Shown piece after piece: positions 17,210-26,935 of a stretch of DNA of 35,636 bases. How positions within the stretch are numbered: the stretch's first letter is position 1; each line of letters begins with the position of its first letter. The notes beneath the pieces were generated by a model. It did not search any database. It had not been told where the DNA came from and saw nothing but the letters and a program-made list of their open reading frames with translations. Source of the stretch: Deltaproteobacteria bacterium. Its GTDB lineage: Bacteria > Desulfobacterota > Dissulfuribacteria > Dissulfuribacterales > QOAL01. The DNA is taken from NCBI GenBank assembly GCA_026986785.1, contig JALSNW010000027.1, positions 1 to 35,636 of the forward strand. Reading direction: 5' to 3'. Made by a program: the position numbers and the translations under genes.

Positions 17210-17995
17210 TCACCTGTCCTCATCCGAGAGTATCTGCCTAACCTTGTTGCAGATTTCCTCCTTACCACAAACCTGGGATAGCTGATCCTCCATGGAGGCG
17301 ATATAACCCCTGTCACGGATCATCTTAAAGGTCAGGGGGAAATAGATATCATAGAGCCAGCTAAGCCTCATTACAAGAAAATCCGTGGTGCTTCGGACAT
17401 TTTTGAAATCCACTACCCTTCCTGCCAAGAAATCCTCACGTACATCCCTGGAGATGGCAGGTGAATCGGGAAGATCGAGATTGACAGTGGCACAACCTCC
17501 ACCTTTTTCATAGAGGCTGTGGAACACCCGGAGTATATCCAACTTATCGGCATCCCTGATGAGCCTGGACATCAAAAGTCTAAGGCCCTTGAAATGGGAT
17601 GGGATAGCAAGCTTGTTGTGATAGTATATGGCATCAAGGACAATAGAGGCATCCCTGTCTGGCAGGTCACCCAACAGTCCTTCTCTTTCTATTACCTGCC
17701 TGCCAAGCAATGCATGATCTACTGAGCTGTTATCCACAAAGGTATGAAAGAGGTGAAACTGCTCAAATCTACCTATATCATGGAAAAGGCCAATAAGCTC
17801 GGCAAGAAAAAGGTCATTGGCACCTAAACCTATCCCCTTGCCTATGGTCACGATCTCGCGTCTTACCCGCTGACTATGTATTATCTTCAGGCTGATGGCA
17901 TAGACCTCTTCGGCCTTTCTATCCCTCCAAAAAGGCCTCACATACCTACCAAACCATGAATGGAACCACTGAATGGATGTAGTATGCCCTGGCAC
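17210..17995 (-). CDS. HD-domain metal-dependent phosphohydrolase family protein
   Basis: From a GTG at 17995 the product is 261 residues. The HD motif is GLFHDIGRFEQF, with the upstream metal His near KIIHSQRVRREI and later Asp in IRDADKLDILRVF; YYHNKLAIP is also typical of this HD subfamily. Such proteins hydrolyse phosphodiester or nucleotide substrates, but the substrate here is not deducible. The GTG is chosen because GAGGTAGGA lies just upstream. The same frame is open further upstream, where an ATG at 18118 would start 3 nt past the tRNA-Ala end, and beyond that through the tRNA itself. Those extensions are low-complexity hydrophobic sequence and unlikely to be translated. Cytoplasmic. 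First gene of the series with the small cytochrome and speE. Confidence 0.85.
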   Translation of the reverse strand: MPGHTTSIQWFHSWFGRYVRPFWRDRKAEEVYAISLKIIHSQRVRREIVTIGKGIGLGANDLFLAELIGLFHDIGRFEQFHLFHTFVDNSSVDHALLGRQVIEREGLLGDLPDRDASIVLDAIYYHNKLAIPSHFKGLRLLMSRLIRDADKLDILRVFHSLYEKGGGCATVNLDLPDSPAISRDVREDFLAGRVVDFKNVRSTTDFLVMRLSWLYDIYFPLTFKMIRDRGYIASMEDQLSQVCGKEEICNKVRQILSDEDR

Positions 17996-18120
17996 TCGTC
18001 CTACCTCATCCCTTGGCCTGTTCCAAACTCCCCTAATGGACAAAAACGATTCTCGAATAGCAATGAACCCAAAAAACCATGAAAAACAGACACACTGTAT
18101 GCAAAGCCGGGGAATCATGA

Positions 18121-18196
18121 TGGTGGAGATGGCCGGGATCGAACCGGCGGCCTCCACGTTGCGAACGTGGCGCTCTCCCAGCTGAGCTACACCCCC
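18121..18196 (-). tRNA. tRNA-Ala (anticodon CGC)
   Basis: On the minus strand the acceptor stem is GGGGGTG with CATCTCC (two G-U pairs), the D arm contains AGCTCAGCTGGGAGAGC, the anticodon stem is CCACG/CGTGG with loop TTCGCAA, and the T arm is CCGGTTCGATCCCGG. CCA is encoded. The anticodon is CGC, reading GCG alanine codons. It lies between rodA and the HD-domain gene. Confidence 0.96.
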
Positions 18197-18280
18197 ACTT
18201 TGAAAAGATGGCCCATGGGCCCAAAGACAAAAGAATTGTCTCGACAAGGCCAAGGCTCGTAAAAGATTGGCATACACAGA

Positions 18281-19429
18281 TCAGCCTGTAATGCGGCCAT
18301 TGACGTCTCTATAGCCAAGCCTTGGCTGACCAGCCTCTTTTCTCTGAAAAAGAGATCTCCTCAGCCTGACGTTCATAATTAGACCCACACCAAGTAGGGT
18401 TGTCAAGACCGATGAGCCACCATAACTGACAAGGGGCAAAGGGATGCCCACCACTGGCATCAGGCCCAAGACCATACACACATTTATGAGCATTTGCCAA
18501 AAAATCATTGCAGTTATACCAAATGCCAAAAAAGAACCGAAACGGTCCTTGGCATTCTGGGCGATATGGAGACAGCGGATTAGAAAGAAAAAATATATGC
18601 CAAGCAGGATGATGGCCCCGATAAAACCCCACTCCTCAGACCATATTGAGAAGGCAAAGTCCGTGTGTACCTCTGGCAAAAAATTTAGCTGGGCCTGGGT
18701 ACCCTTCATGAAACCCTTGCCAATAACCTGACCTGAGCCAACTGCTATCTTGGATTGCAGCACGTGCCAACCTGCACCAAAGGGATCTGATTCTGGATTG
18801 AGAAAGATCTCCACCCTGCGCCTCTGATATGGCTTCATAAATTTCCATACGAGTGGAAAGGCTGCCAAGGCCAATCCCAGTATGACGATAAAAGACGACC
18901 ACTTGAGCCTTGCATAATAGACCAAAGATGCAAAGATGCCCAGTACAAGTAAACCTGTTCCAAGATCTGGCTGTTTTACAATCAATATAACGGGAAGAAG
19001 CACCAATAGTAGTGGCTTCCATAAATCCATAAGTCCGTATTGATCCTTGTCCTCCTGGGCGAAAAAACTACCAATAACTATTACCATTAGTAATTTTGCG
19101 AATTCTGATGGTTGAAGGTTTATTACGCCCAAAGAGATCCATCTCTGGGAGCCAGAAACACTCTTTCCAATGAACATGACGAGTAATAGCATGAGGATGG
19201 TAAGCACATATATATGCACCCAATATGCTGCAAGCTTTCTATAATCGAAGGCCATTGCACAGAACATCAATATGAGGCCAACCACATACCACTGGAATTG
19301 TTTCCACTGAAAGGGATAACCTGCTGCAGAACTTGCACTGCACAGGTTCACAAACCCCAATGCCATGATAAGCAAGAGGCTCAGGAGAAGCCACCAGTCC
19401 ATGCCCTCTAAAAATCTCTTGTCAAACAC
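18281..19429 (-). CDS. rodA: RodA, SEDS peptidoglycan glycosyltransferase
   Basis: Integral membrane enzyme that polymerises lipid II during lateral wall growth, partnered with the PBP2 encoded directly upstream. About ten hydrophobic helices. The SEDS signatures are present: SGSQRWISLGVINLQPSEFAKL, KQPDLGTGL, and near the end GMMPVVGIPLPLVSYGGSS-like sequence (GLMPVVGIPLPLVSYGGSS). The GTG at 19429 gives MFDKRFLEG, the usual RodA beginning, and has GGAG 9 nt upstream. The frame is also open to an ATG at 19438 and a TTG at 19465. The start overlaps the mrdA stop, so translation is coupled. It is the last gene of the mreBCD-mrdA-rodA series; tRNA-Ala lies 84 bp downstream. Confidence 0.95.
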   Translation of the reverse strand: MFDKRFLEGMDWWLLLSLLLIMALGFVNLCSASSAAGYPFQWKQFQWYVVGLILMFCAMAFDYRKLAAYWVHIYVLTILMLLLVMFIGKSVSGSQRWISLGVINLQPSEFAKLLMVIVIGSFFAQEDKDQYGLMDLWKPLLLVLLPVILIVKQPDLGTGLLVLGIFASLVYYARLKWSSFIVILGLALAAFPLVWKFMKPYQRRRVEIFLNPESDPFGAGWHVLQSKIAVGSGQVIGKGFMKGTQAQLNFLPEVHTDFAFSIWSEEWGFIGAIILLGIYFFFLIRCLHIAQNAKDRFGSFLAFGITAMIFWQMLINVCMVLGLMPVVGIPLPLVSYGGSSVLTTLLGVGLIMNVRLRRSLFQRKEAGQPRLGYRDVNGRITG

Positions 19430-21305
19430 TTGACCCATCTCCAGCAACAGATGCAGTGCGTTCAAAAAAGGTGGAAGGCTTCGGACTTCTCAGTTGAAGC
19501 CATCTCTCTATAACTGCCCTCGCCACTGGTGCTGCGGCCGAGCCTCCATGTCCACCATGCTCTATTACTACTGCAACTGCTATTTGTGGATGGTCAACTG
19601 GTGCAAACGCTACAAACAGGGCATGGTCCTTGTATTTCCATGCCATTTTCTCATCCTGCTTTCTCTTCACCTGCCTAACCACCTGGGCGGTACCTGTCTT
19701 GCCAGCAACCCTCAGCCCAGGGATCCTACATCTCTTTGCCGTACCATGTTTATCAGCCACCACTCCCTCGAGTGGATGCTTGAGCCAGGAAAAGACAGCA
19801 GACCTTATGGGCACTTTGGCCTGCTCATCCGCAGGTTGGCCGAGGACATATTCCGGCCTATAAAGAATGCCTCCATTTGCAAAGACGGATATCATCCTGA
19901 CGAGTTGTAGTGGGGTAACGAGTAAAAATCCCTGGCCTATGGAATAATTGAGGGTCTCACCCTTTTGCCAAGGCTCTCTGAAACGTCTGTATTTCCATTT
20001 TCTAGTTGGCACACGTCCTGGTTTTTCCCCAGGAAGATCTATGCCGGTCTTTTTCCCAAGCCCGAATTCGAAGGCATACTTCGATATACGATCCACCCCG
20101 AGCTTAAGGCCCACATTATAGAAATACACGTCGCAAGACTGCACCAGGGCCTTGTAAAGATCGGTCTTCCCATGCCCACCTCTTTTCCAGCACCTAAAGC
20201 GCCTCCTGCCCAATTTCATCGAGCCACCACAAAAAAAAGTAGTGTAAGGATTTATCACGCGCTCATTCAGGGCAGCAGCAGCCATCACTGTCTTGAATGT
20301 AGAACCTGGGGCATATTGCCCCTGGATAGCCTTGTTCACCAAGGGTGTCAGTACAGGATCATTTAAGGCCTTCCATTCCTCATTACTAAGGCCATTGGCA
20401 AAAATACTCGGGTCGAACTTAGGACTACTTGCCATCACGAGTATCTGTCCGTTTCTTGGATCCATGGCCACTACTGCACCTGGCCGCCCAGAAAGGGCCT
20501 CTTCAGCCGCAAGTTGAAGATCGAGATCAATGGTGAGACTGATATCCTGACCTGTACGTGGCCTTCTCACATCCACGAGCTTGACCATTCTGCCCTTGGC
20601 GTCCACTTCCACGCGCTTGTATCCACTTTGGCCAGCCAGCCTCGTTTCATATCTGGCCTCGACCCCGTACTTACCAACCAGATCCCCTGGCACCGCATGG
20701 GGGAACTTGCCACTTTTCAATTGCCCTAAGCTGACCTCTGCCAGATAGCCCAAAAGATGCGGGGCAATCTTTCCATAGGGATATTGGCGGGATGGAGCCA
20801 CTTCAACCACTACGCCAGGCAACTCGTAAAGTCTTGCCTCTATCCTTGCCACTGTCTCCCAATCGGCATTACGCTCAATGATAACTGGCAGATAGGCAGG
20901 CTGTCCCTTGGCAGCGACAAGTTTCATCCGCACTGTCAGGGGTGATTCGTCCAAAAGAGGCTCGAGTTTGGACAATAGGTCCTCTATGTTGCCTGCATCC
21001 TTCATGACGACACCTATGTTGAAACTGGGCTTTACTCCGGCAAGAAGCCTGCCTGAACGATCCAGGATATTTCCCCTATAGGGTTGGAGTCTGATGGACT
21101 TTATCCTATTATGTTCCGATTGGGCACGAAAATAAGGCCCCTGCATGACCTGTAGATACCACAGCCTGGCACTGATGAGACAAAAACAGCAAAAGAGAAA
21201 CCAAGATGCATATACAACCAGCTTGGATCTGGCATTGTCCTCCTGGCGATCGAATCTCTTCAACCTTATCTTGGTGTCTGCTGGTTTACTGTTTGCCTTA
21301 TTCAT
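19422..21305 (-). CDS. mrdA: Penicillin-binding protein 2 (peptidoglycan transpeptidase)
   Basis: Class B PBP that cross-links wall material made by RodA during elongation. 627 residues. One N-terminal membrane anchor (LVVYASWFLFCCFCLISARLWYL) precedes the PBP dimerisation domain with RGNILDRSGRLLA and YLAEVS. The transpeptidase domain carries PGSTFKT (active-site Ser and Lys), the SCD triad (VQSCDVYFYNVG) and KTGTAQ. The C-terminal tail is short. The ATG overlaps the mreD stop by 8 bp and has a GAGGG site. Order and overlap support one elongasome operon. Confidence 0.96.
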   Translation of the reverse strand: MNKANSKPADTKIRLKRFDRQEDNARSKLVVYASWFLFCCFCLISARLWYLQVMQGPYFRAQSEHNRIKSIRLQPYRGNILDRSGRLLAGVKPSFNIGVVMKDAGNIEDLLSKLEPLLDESPLTVRMKLVAAKGQPAYLPVIIERNADWETVARIEARLYELPGVVVEVAPSRQYPYGKIAPHLLGYLAEVSLGQLKSGKFPHAVPGDLVGKYGVEARYETRLAGQSGYKRVEVDAKGRMVKLVDVRRPRTGQDISLTIDLDLQLAAEEALSGRPGAVVAMDPRNGQILVMASSPKFDPSIFANGLSNEEWKALNDPVLTPLVNKAIQGQYAPGSTFKTVMAAAALNERVINPYTTFFCGGSMKLGRRRFRCWKRGGHGKTDLYKALVQSCDVYFYNVGLKLGVDRISKYAFEFGLGKKTGIDLPGEKPGRVPTRKWKYRRFREPWQKGETLNYSIGQGFLLVTPLQLVRMISVFANGGILYRPEYVLGQPADEQAKVPIRSAVFSWLKHPLEGVVADKHGTAKRCRIPGLRVAGKTGTAQVVRQVKRKQDEKMAWKYKDHALFVAFAPVDHPQIAVAVVIEHGGHGGSAAAPVARAVIERWLQLRSPKPSTFFERTASVAGDGSSV

Positions 21306-21798
21306 TGGTAATGTCCCTCTTCTTCCTTTTCATTTTTTTCAAAATTGCCTCGATCTTGTTGAAAAAAAAGAAAAAGACTGGTGCTGAAATTGCATTCAGA
21401 CCAGACTGGAACAACCCCCAAGGCCAGACCAACTCGGTATTGCCACTTCCTGCCAACTGCACGACTATTATCTCCAAGCTCAAAAATCCTACCAAGAGAT
21501 ATATCTGCCATGGATAGAGTTCCAAGACATTCGAGATTATATATCTTATGGTCAGAAAACCAAGGACATAAGACAGGGGGAATACATACATGGGGATGGT
21601 GGAAAATACAGATACGAAGAGCCCCAAGACGGCAACAGCAACCATGCCCAGGGGTAGTGGCTGTCTGAGACTATACCAGCAGATCAAGGCAGGAATTGCG
21701 TCTAAGCGAATCAGGCCTACCTGGAAGAAGACCCCAGCACTCGATTGAAAGACAGCGATCAGGTAGCCAAGGATGATCAGACAGAAGGTCTCGATCAT
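21298..21798 (-). CDS. mreD: MreD, rod-shape membrane protein
   Basis: 166 residues with about five hydrophobic helices and few charged residues until a basic tail (LKKMKRKKRD). MreD proteins are poorly conserved. The assignment rests on size, topology, motifs like VFQSSAGVFF-QVGLIRLDAIPALICWYSL, and position between mreC and mrdA. It is thought to link MreC to the Rod complex in the inner membrane. The start overlaps the mreC stop as ATGA. Confidence 0.88.
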   Translation of the reverse strand: MIETFCLIILGYLIAVFQSSAGVFFQVGLIRLDAIPALICWYSLRQPLPLGMVAVAVLGLFVSVFSTIPMYVFPLSYVLGFLTIRYIISNVLELYPWQIYLLVGFLSLEIIVVQLAGSGNTELVWPWGLFQSGLNAISAPVFFFFFNKIEAILKKMKRKKRDITNE

Positions 21799-22664
21799 CT
21801 GCTCAGAGAATCTTTCTCGTCCGAGGTCGATAAACCTGTGCTCAAGAGTATAAGCACCTCTTCGGCCTTACCCACGTCTGAAAAAGGCCTCACCTTGATC
21901 TCCTGAAAAAGGTTCGATTGGTCACTTGCCTTTACAGAAACAACCTCTCCAAGTAAAAGCCCTTTGGGAAATACAGCATCCATACCAGAAGTGATAATGG
22001 TATCTCCAATCTCCACGTCCACTCCCTTTTCCACATACTCGAGACTACAACCCTTGCGCCCCTGACCTACAAGTAGACCTCTGGCCCTGTTTCTTTGAAC
22101 CAGGGCAGCTATCCTGCTCTGGTAATCGGTTATGAGCATCACCTTACTATAAGACAAAGAGGTCTCAATCACCCTTCCGATTACGCCCCCTTGACTAAGC
22201 ACTGGCATATCTGGTAACAAACCATCCTTCTTGCCACGATCAATCGTGACGACAGCCCTCCATGGCGCTATGTCACAGCCTACGATGTGGGCCAAAAGGG
22301 TCTTGTCGTTCTGATGCCTCTTGATATCGAGAAGCTGACGAAGACGGCGATTTTCTATCAATGCCTCACGATAGCTGGTTATTTCGCTTTGAAGCTGGGC
22401 CAATCGCGCTTTTAGGACCTCATTCTCTTCCTTTGTCTCCCTGAGATCACAATAGGATTCCCACAGGGTCTTTATACGGGATAATGGGACAAAAAGAAAC
22501 TGCTGAAGCCTATCGCCTGTATCCTTGAGCATCATCACGGCAGGCAAGGCGATGTTGGATCCACTGAACCTGACAGTGACCACCCCCAGAACCGAGAGGA
22601 AAAGTAAGAGGCATACCACTATTATGATCTTTTTTTTCGCGGATTTTGTTTTTTTCTGCGGCAC
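21795..22664 (-). CDS. mreC: MreC, cell-shape protein
   Basis: 289 residues. A basic cytoplasmic N-terminus (KKTKSAKKK) and one membrane helix (IIVVCLLLFLSVLGVVTVRF) precede a coiled coil (LRETKEENEVLKARLAQLQSEITSYREALIENRRLRQLLDI), and then the double beta-barrel region with VVTIDRGKKDGL, MPVLSQGGVIGRVIE, VMLITDYQSRIAALVQR, GDTIITSGMDAVFPKGLLLGEV. This is the standard MreC architecture. It bridges cytoplasmic MreB to the periplasmic PBP2. It starts 16 bp after mreB. Confidence 0.95.
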   Translation of the reverse strand: MPQKKTKSAKKKIIIVVCLLLFLSVLGVVTVRFSGSNIALPAVMMLKDTGDRLQQFLFVPLSRIKTLWESYCDLRETKEENEVLKARLAQLQSEITSYREALIENRRLRQLLDIKRHQNDKTLLAHIVGCDIAPWRAVVTIDRGKKDGLLPDMPVLSQGGVIGRVIETSLSYSKVMLITDYQSRIAALVQRNRARGLLVGQGRKGCSLEYVEKGVDVEIGDTIITSGMDAVFPKGLLLGEVVSVKASDQSNLFQEIKVRPFSDVGKAEEVLILLSTGLSTSDEKDSLSR

Positions 22665-22680
22665 TTAAAAAAGGATGAGT

Positions 22681-23727
<1,047 letters not shown>

Positions 23728-23744
23728 TTATCACTCCAGCATCT

Positions 23745-23771
23745 ATTATAGACACTCAAGAAAATTTTCAA
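23745..23771 (-). promoter_or_regulatory. Candidate mreB promoter
   Basis: On the minus strand, TTGAAA (23766-23771) and a perfect TATAAT (23745-23750) are 15 bp apart, about 33 bp before the mreB ATG. The spacer is shorter than optimal, so the -35 assignment is weak while the -10 is good. Confidence 0.45.
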
Positions 23772-23827
23772 ATACCTTAGACTACCTCTAAGAATTGCCC
23801 TTTTGTACAACAAGTGTGTTGCATTCA

Positions 23828-23870
23828 AAAAATAACCCGAAACATCAATAAAATGTCCCCGGTTATTTTT
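23828..23870. repeat. Inverted repeat with T-tracts on both strands, possible bidirectional terminator or RNA hairpin
   Basis: AAAAATAACC (23828-23837) pairs perfectly with GGTTATTTTT (23861-23870); an inner ACAT/ATGT pair surrounds CAATAAA. Each strand ends in a run of T. The location between divergent genes makes a simple terminator role odd. It might end a small RNA transcribed within the gap. Confidence 0.5.
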
Positions 23871-24319
23871 CTCATGTACCTTGTTCTCGAACAAAATTTC
23901 TAATTCTTAGGGGTAACCCTTAAATAAAAAGAGCCAAATTCCTTCACGCTTGCCTGGACATATACAAAAACTATGCCCAATCTATTTCTTCAATTCATAG
24001 ATGTAAGCATAAAATATTTTGAGGATATGCATAGCCCCCAGACATCAAGATTGTGTTGATGCTACATCCATGTAAATGCCCAGAGGGCTCAATTCTCCAT
24101 CTGTTTAACCATTTCCTCAAGTAAATCAAGTAGTAATATTGCCCAACCTTAGTGGCCAAAATCCCGGGACACTGATATATTACCGGCCAGATATCAATTT
24201 GCAAAAAAGAAATGAGCGACGAAAAACCTACCAAAGTAATTTTTAAAAAGCAAGCCAAGATAATTATATGCCATGAAAAAAAGATAGCTCTTTTTCATAA
24301 GTTTCTCTCCATTAGCAAC

Positions 24320-24348
24320 TTGACAGCCATGATTCTGGTGAGTAAACA
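24320..24348 (+). promoter_or_regulatory. Candidate promoter of the rpmH operon
   Basis: A perfect TTGACA (24320-24325) is followed after 17 bp by TAAACA (24343-24348), only a half match to the -10 consensus. It lies about 75 bp before the rpmH start. Confidence 0.35.
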
Positions 24349-24422
24349 TTTTAGGCTTCAAAGGACTGAAACATGATCATATCAAAATTCACATTTCATA
24401 TATCAAAAGGAGCTCTTTAATA

Positions 24423-24557
24423 ATGAAACGCACATTTCAGCCCAGTAATATAAAGAGGAAACGTACACACGGATTCAGAAAACGCATGAGCACCAAAGCG
24501 GGACGAAGGATAATCTCCAGGCGCAGGGCCAGGGGAAGAAAGAAGTTATCTGCCTAA
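24423..24557 (+). CDS. rpmH: 50S ribosomal protein L34
   Basis: 44 residues, [24 protein letters not shown] and on to a basic tail ending KKLSA, a near-perfect L34 consensus. A ribosomal protein of the large subunit. AAAAGGAG lies about 10 nt upstream of the ATG. It starts the conserved rpmH-rnpA-yidD-yidC-jag-mnmE series, with rnpA beginning 23 bp later. Confidence 0.98.
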   Translation: MKRTFQPSNIKRKRTHGFRKRMSTKAGRRIISRRRARGRKKLSA

Positions 24558-24580
24558 GGGTCGTCAATGGCGAAAACAGG

Positions 24581-24958
24581 GTGAAAAAGAAGAAATTTAC
24601 TCTTCCCTTCGACAAGAGGATCCATAATCAGCGGGATTATTCTAAGATTTTTCAAAGGGGTACACGCTTAAGATTTCCTGAGTTCAATTTAATTTTCCAG
24701 GAGAACGATCTCGACTATTCGAGAATAGGTATAAGCGTAGGGAAAAAATTTGGTAATGCTGTCAGTAGAAACAGGGCCAAGAGGCTTTGCAGGGAATTAT
24801 TCAGACTCAATCAGTACATATTGCCTGATGGAATTGATATAGTATTCCTGCCCAGGAGGGAGATTTTAACAGCGGGATGGGACAAACTATCACAAAACAT
24901 GGTTGTGGCGAGTAAAAAAATTGAACAAAAACTTGGAAGAAGACCCAGGGCTAAATAA
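24581..24958 (+). CDS. rnpA: Ribonuclease P protein component
   Basis: 125 residues, the usual size. The protein subunit that binds the catalytic RNA and helps 5' processing of pre-tRNA. The RNR signature appears as [17 protein letters not shown], preceded by [13 protein letters not shown]. The start is most likely the GTG at 24581, giving a basic KKKKF N-terminus. The nearby ATG at 24567 is out of frame. Its 3' end is close to yidD. Confidence 0.96.
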   Translation: MKKKKFTLPFDKRIHNQRDYSKIFQRGTRLRFPEFNLIFQENDLDYSRIGISVGKKFGNAVSRNRAKRLCRELFRLNQYILPDGIDIVFLPRREILTAGWDKLSQNMVVASKKIEQKLGRRPRAK

Positions 24959-24968
24959 TCCCTGTAAC

Positions 24969-25181
24969 TTGACCATATCAATAGTAACAGGTGTTATCAG
25001 ATTCTACCAGGTGCTATTGTCACCCATACTTCCCGCCACGTGCAGGTACTATCCCACCTGTTCCCAATATAGCATTGAGGCCTTCAAAAAATATGGCCTT
25101 TTCAAGGGTCTTGTAATGTCCCTGAAAAGATTGGCCCGCTGCCACCCCTGGCATCCTGGTGGTTTTGATCCCCTCCCCTGA
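24969..25181 (+). CDS. yidD: YidD, membrane protein insertion efficiency factor
   Basis: A small protein that assists YidC/Sec membrane insertion. The conserved core is [34 protein letters not shown] and [18 protein letters not shown] at 24969 gives about 70 residues starting [14 protein letters not shown], the common family beginning, 10 bp after the rnpA stop. Upstream TTG codons at 24933 and 24903 would overlap rnpA, and no ribosome site decides among them. The amphipathic N-terminal helix is present. Confidence 0.9.
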   Translation: MTISIVTGVIRFYQVLLSPILPATCRYYPTCSQYSIEAFKKYGLFKGLVMSLKRLARCHPWHPGGFDPLP

Positions 25182-25238
25182 AAAAAACGCTGAGTTTTCC
25201 GGCTGGATTCTTCTAAAAACTAAACGGATCGAGATATT

Positions 25239-26897
25239 ATGGAAACAAGAACTCTCATAGCTGTAGCACTATCCATTGCCGTCTTGGCAGGTTTTCAATA
25301 TTTCTTTGGAAGCAATATGGCCCCTCGACCAGGCGTCAATGCCACTAATTCCACTACTATCCAAATGCCAAAAAAGGCGGACACCGAGATTGCCCAAAGG
25401 GAGAAGACCCCGATCAAGAAAGACCTGGCAAAACTCGTAGCCCTGCCCAAGAACAATAACCTTCAAGGCAAAGACATTGTGGTCGAAACACCCTATTATC
25501 ATGCAGTTCTCACTGAGAATGGCGGCAATTTCAAGCATTTTGTCCTCAAGAAATATCGTGTAAGCCTGGCCAAAGACTCCCCTGGCGTTGAGCTGATAGA
25601 CGTATCTCCGCCCCTTCTCCCATTGGGGATAAAGATCTCCAGCGGAAAGAGCCTGGATCTCAGAACGAGATATTTCCATGCAGACAAAGAAAAGATAGAC
25701 CTTACCGGAACCAGGACAAAGGCGATGCTGACCTTTTCGACAAACCTGGGGGGAGGTGCTGTCCTGCAAAAGACGATAACCTTTCACAAGGATCTCTACA
25801 GGATGGAACTCACGATGACAATATCCGGGGCGTCTGCAGATGAATACACCATTTTTATGTATAACAAACCATACAAGGGATCGAGTAGATATATATTCTC
25901 TGGCCCTTCCTATTATTCTCCAAAAGAAGGCCTCCAGGAGATCAAATTGAAAGAGCCTGGAGATCGCCATGAGTTTTCAGGCAACCTGGACTGGCTGGCC
26001 TTTGGAGACAATTACTTCATGACAGCCCTTATACCTGAAATCACCCAAGGGCCATGGAAGGTGATAATCACCAAACTAGACCATCAAGACACAACAGAAA
26101 GCAGCCTAAGCCATGGAATAGGCCAAGGATCTAACGGGGGAAAAGGTATAACTTTCTGCAAAATGAATCTCTATTTTGGCCCCAAGGAAATAGATCGTTT
26201 AAAGGCAAGCGGCCACAACCTTGAAAAGGCAATAAATTTTGGTTGGTTTGATCCAATAGCAAAACCTTTACTGTATGTCTTGAACTTTTTTTATAAATAT
26301 CTCCATAATTATGGCTGGGCCATAATCGTACTGACGATACTGATAAAAATCGCCTTTTGGCCCCTGGCACACAAAAGTGCCCAGTCAATGAAGACTATGC
26401 AGAAGCTCCAACCAAAGCTGAAGAAGCTCAAGGAAAAATATGGTGATGACAAGGAGCGTATGAACAAAGAGCTCATGCAACTCTATAAAACCTATAAGGT
26501 TAATCCCATGAGTGGCTGTCTGCCCATGCTTCTTCAGATACCTGTATTTTTTGCTCTCTACAAGGTGCTACTCCAGGCCATTGAGCTCAGACATGCCCCA
26601 TTTCTTCTATGGATCAATGATCTTTCCGCTCCAGACAGATTAATGATCCCTGGAGTGGAGATACCTGTCTTGGGAGGGATCCCAGTACTCACCCTGCTAA
26701 TGGGTGCATCGATGTATTTTCAACAAAAGATGAGCCCTTCTTCCCTTGATCCAACCCAGGCCAAGATGATGCAGTTTCTACCAATTGTTTTTACCTTCAT
26801 GTTCATCAACTTTCCATCGGGCCTGGTATTATATTGGCTGGTCAATAATATCTTGTCCATAGTACAGCAATATTATGTAAACAAATTTACCGATTGA
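25239..26897 (+). CDS. yidC: YidC membrane protein insertase
   Basis: 552 residues, the Gram-negative form. An N-terminal membrane helix (TLIAVALSIAVLAGFQYFFG) precedes a Thr/Lys-rich linker, a large periplasmic beta domain (about residues 75-330) and the conserved C-terminal core of five helices with YGWAIIVLTILIKIAFWPLAHKS, MSGCLPMLLQIPVFFALYKVL, LWINDLSAPD and NFPSGLVLYWLVNNILSIVQQYY. It inserts proteins with or without SecYEG. The C-terminus is short. It follows yidD by 57 bp and precedes jag. Confidence 0.97.
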   Translation: METRTLIAVALSIAVLAGFQYFFGSNMAPRPGVNATNSTTIQMPKKADTEIAQREKTPIKKDLAKLVALPKNNNLQGKDIVVETPYYHAVLTENGGNFKHFVLKKYRVSLAKDSPGVELIDVSPPLLPLGIKISSGKSLDLRTRYFHADKEKIDLTGTRTKAMLTFSTNLGGGAVLQKTITFHKDLYRMELTMTISGASADEYTIFMYNKPYKGSSRYIFSGPSYYSPKEGLQEIKLKEPGDRHEFSGNLDWLAFGDNYFMTALIPEITQGPWKVIITKLDHQDTTESSLSHGIGQGSNGGKGITFCKMNLYFGPKEIDRLKASGHNLEKAINFGWFDPIAKPLLYVLNFFYKYLHNYGWAIIVLTILIKIAFWPLAHKSAQSMKTMQKLQPKLKKLKEKYGDDKERMNKELMQLYKTYKVNPMSGCLPMLLQIPVFFALYKVLLQAIELRHAPFLLWINDLSAPDRLMIPGVEIPVLGGIPVLTLLMGASMYFQQKMSPSSLDPTQAKMMQFLPIVFTFMFINFPSGLVLYWLVNNILSIVQQYYVNKFTD

Positions 26898-26935
26898 GAC
26901 TGGATAGTTGAAAATGCAGTAAATAGGGCAAACAT

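Noticed and set aside
17996-18277. N-terminal extension of the HD-domain protein across tRNA-Ala
   Set aside because: It translates a complete tRNA; GTG at 17995 has a good ribosome site and a plausible N-terminus.
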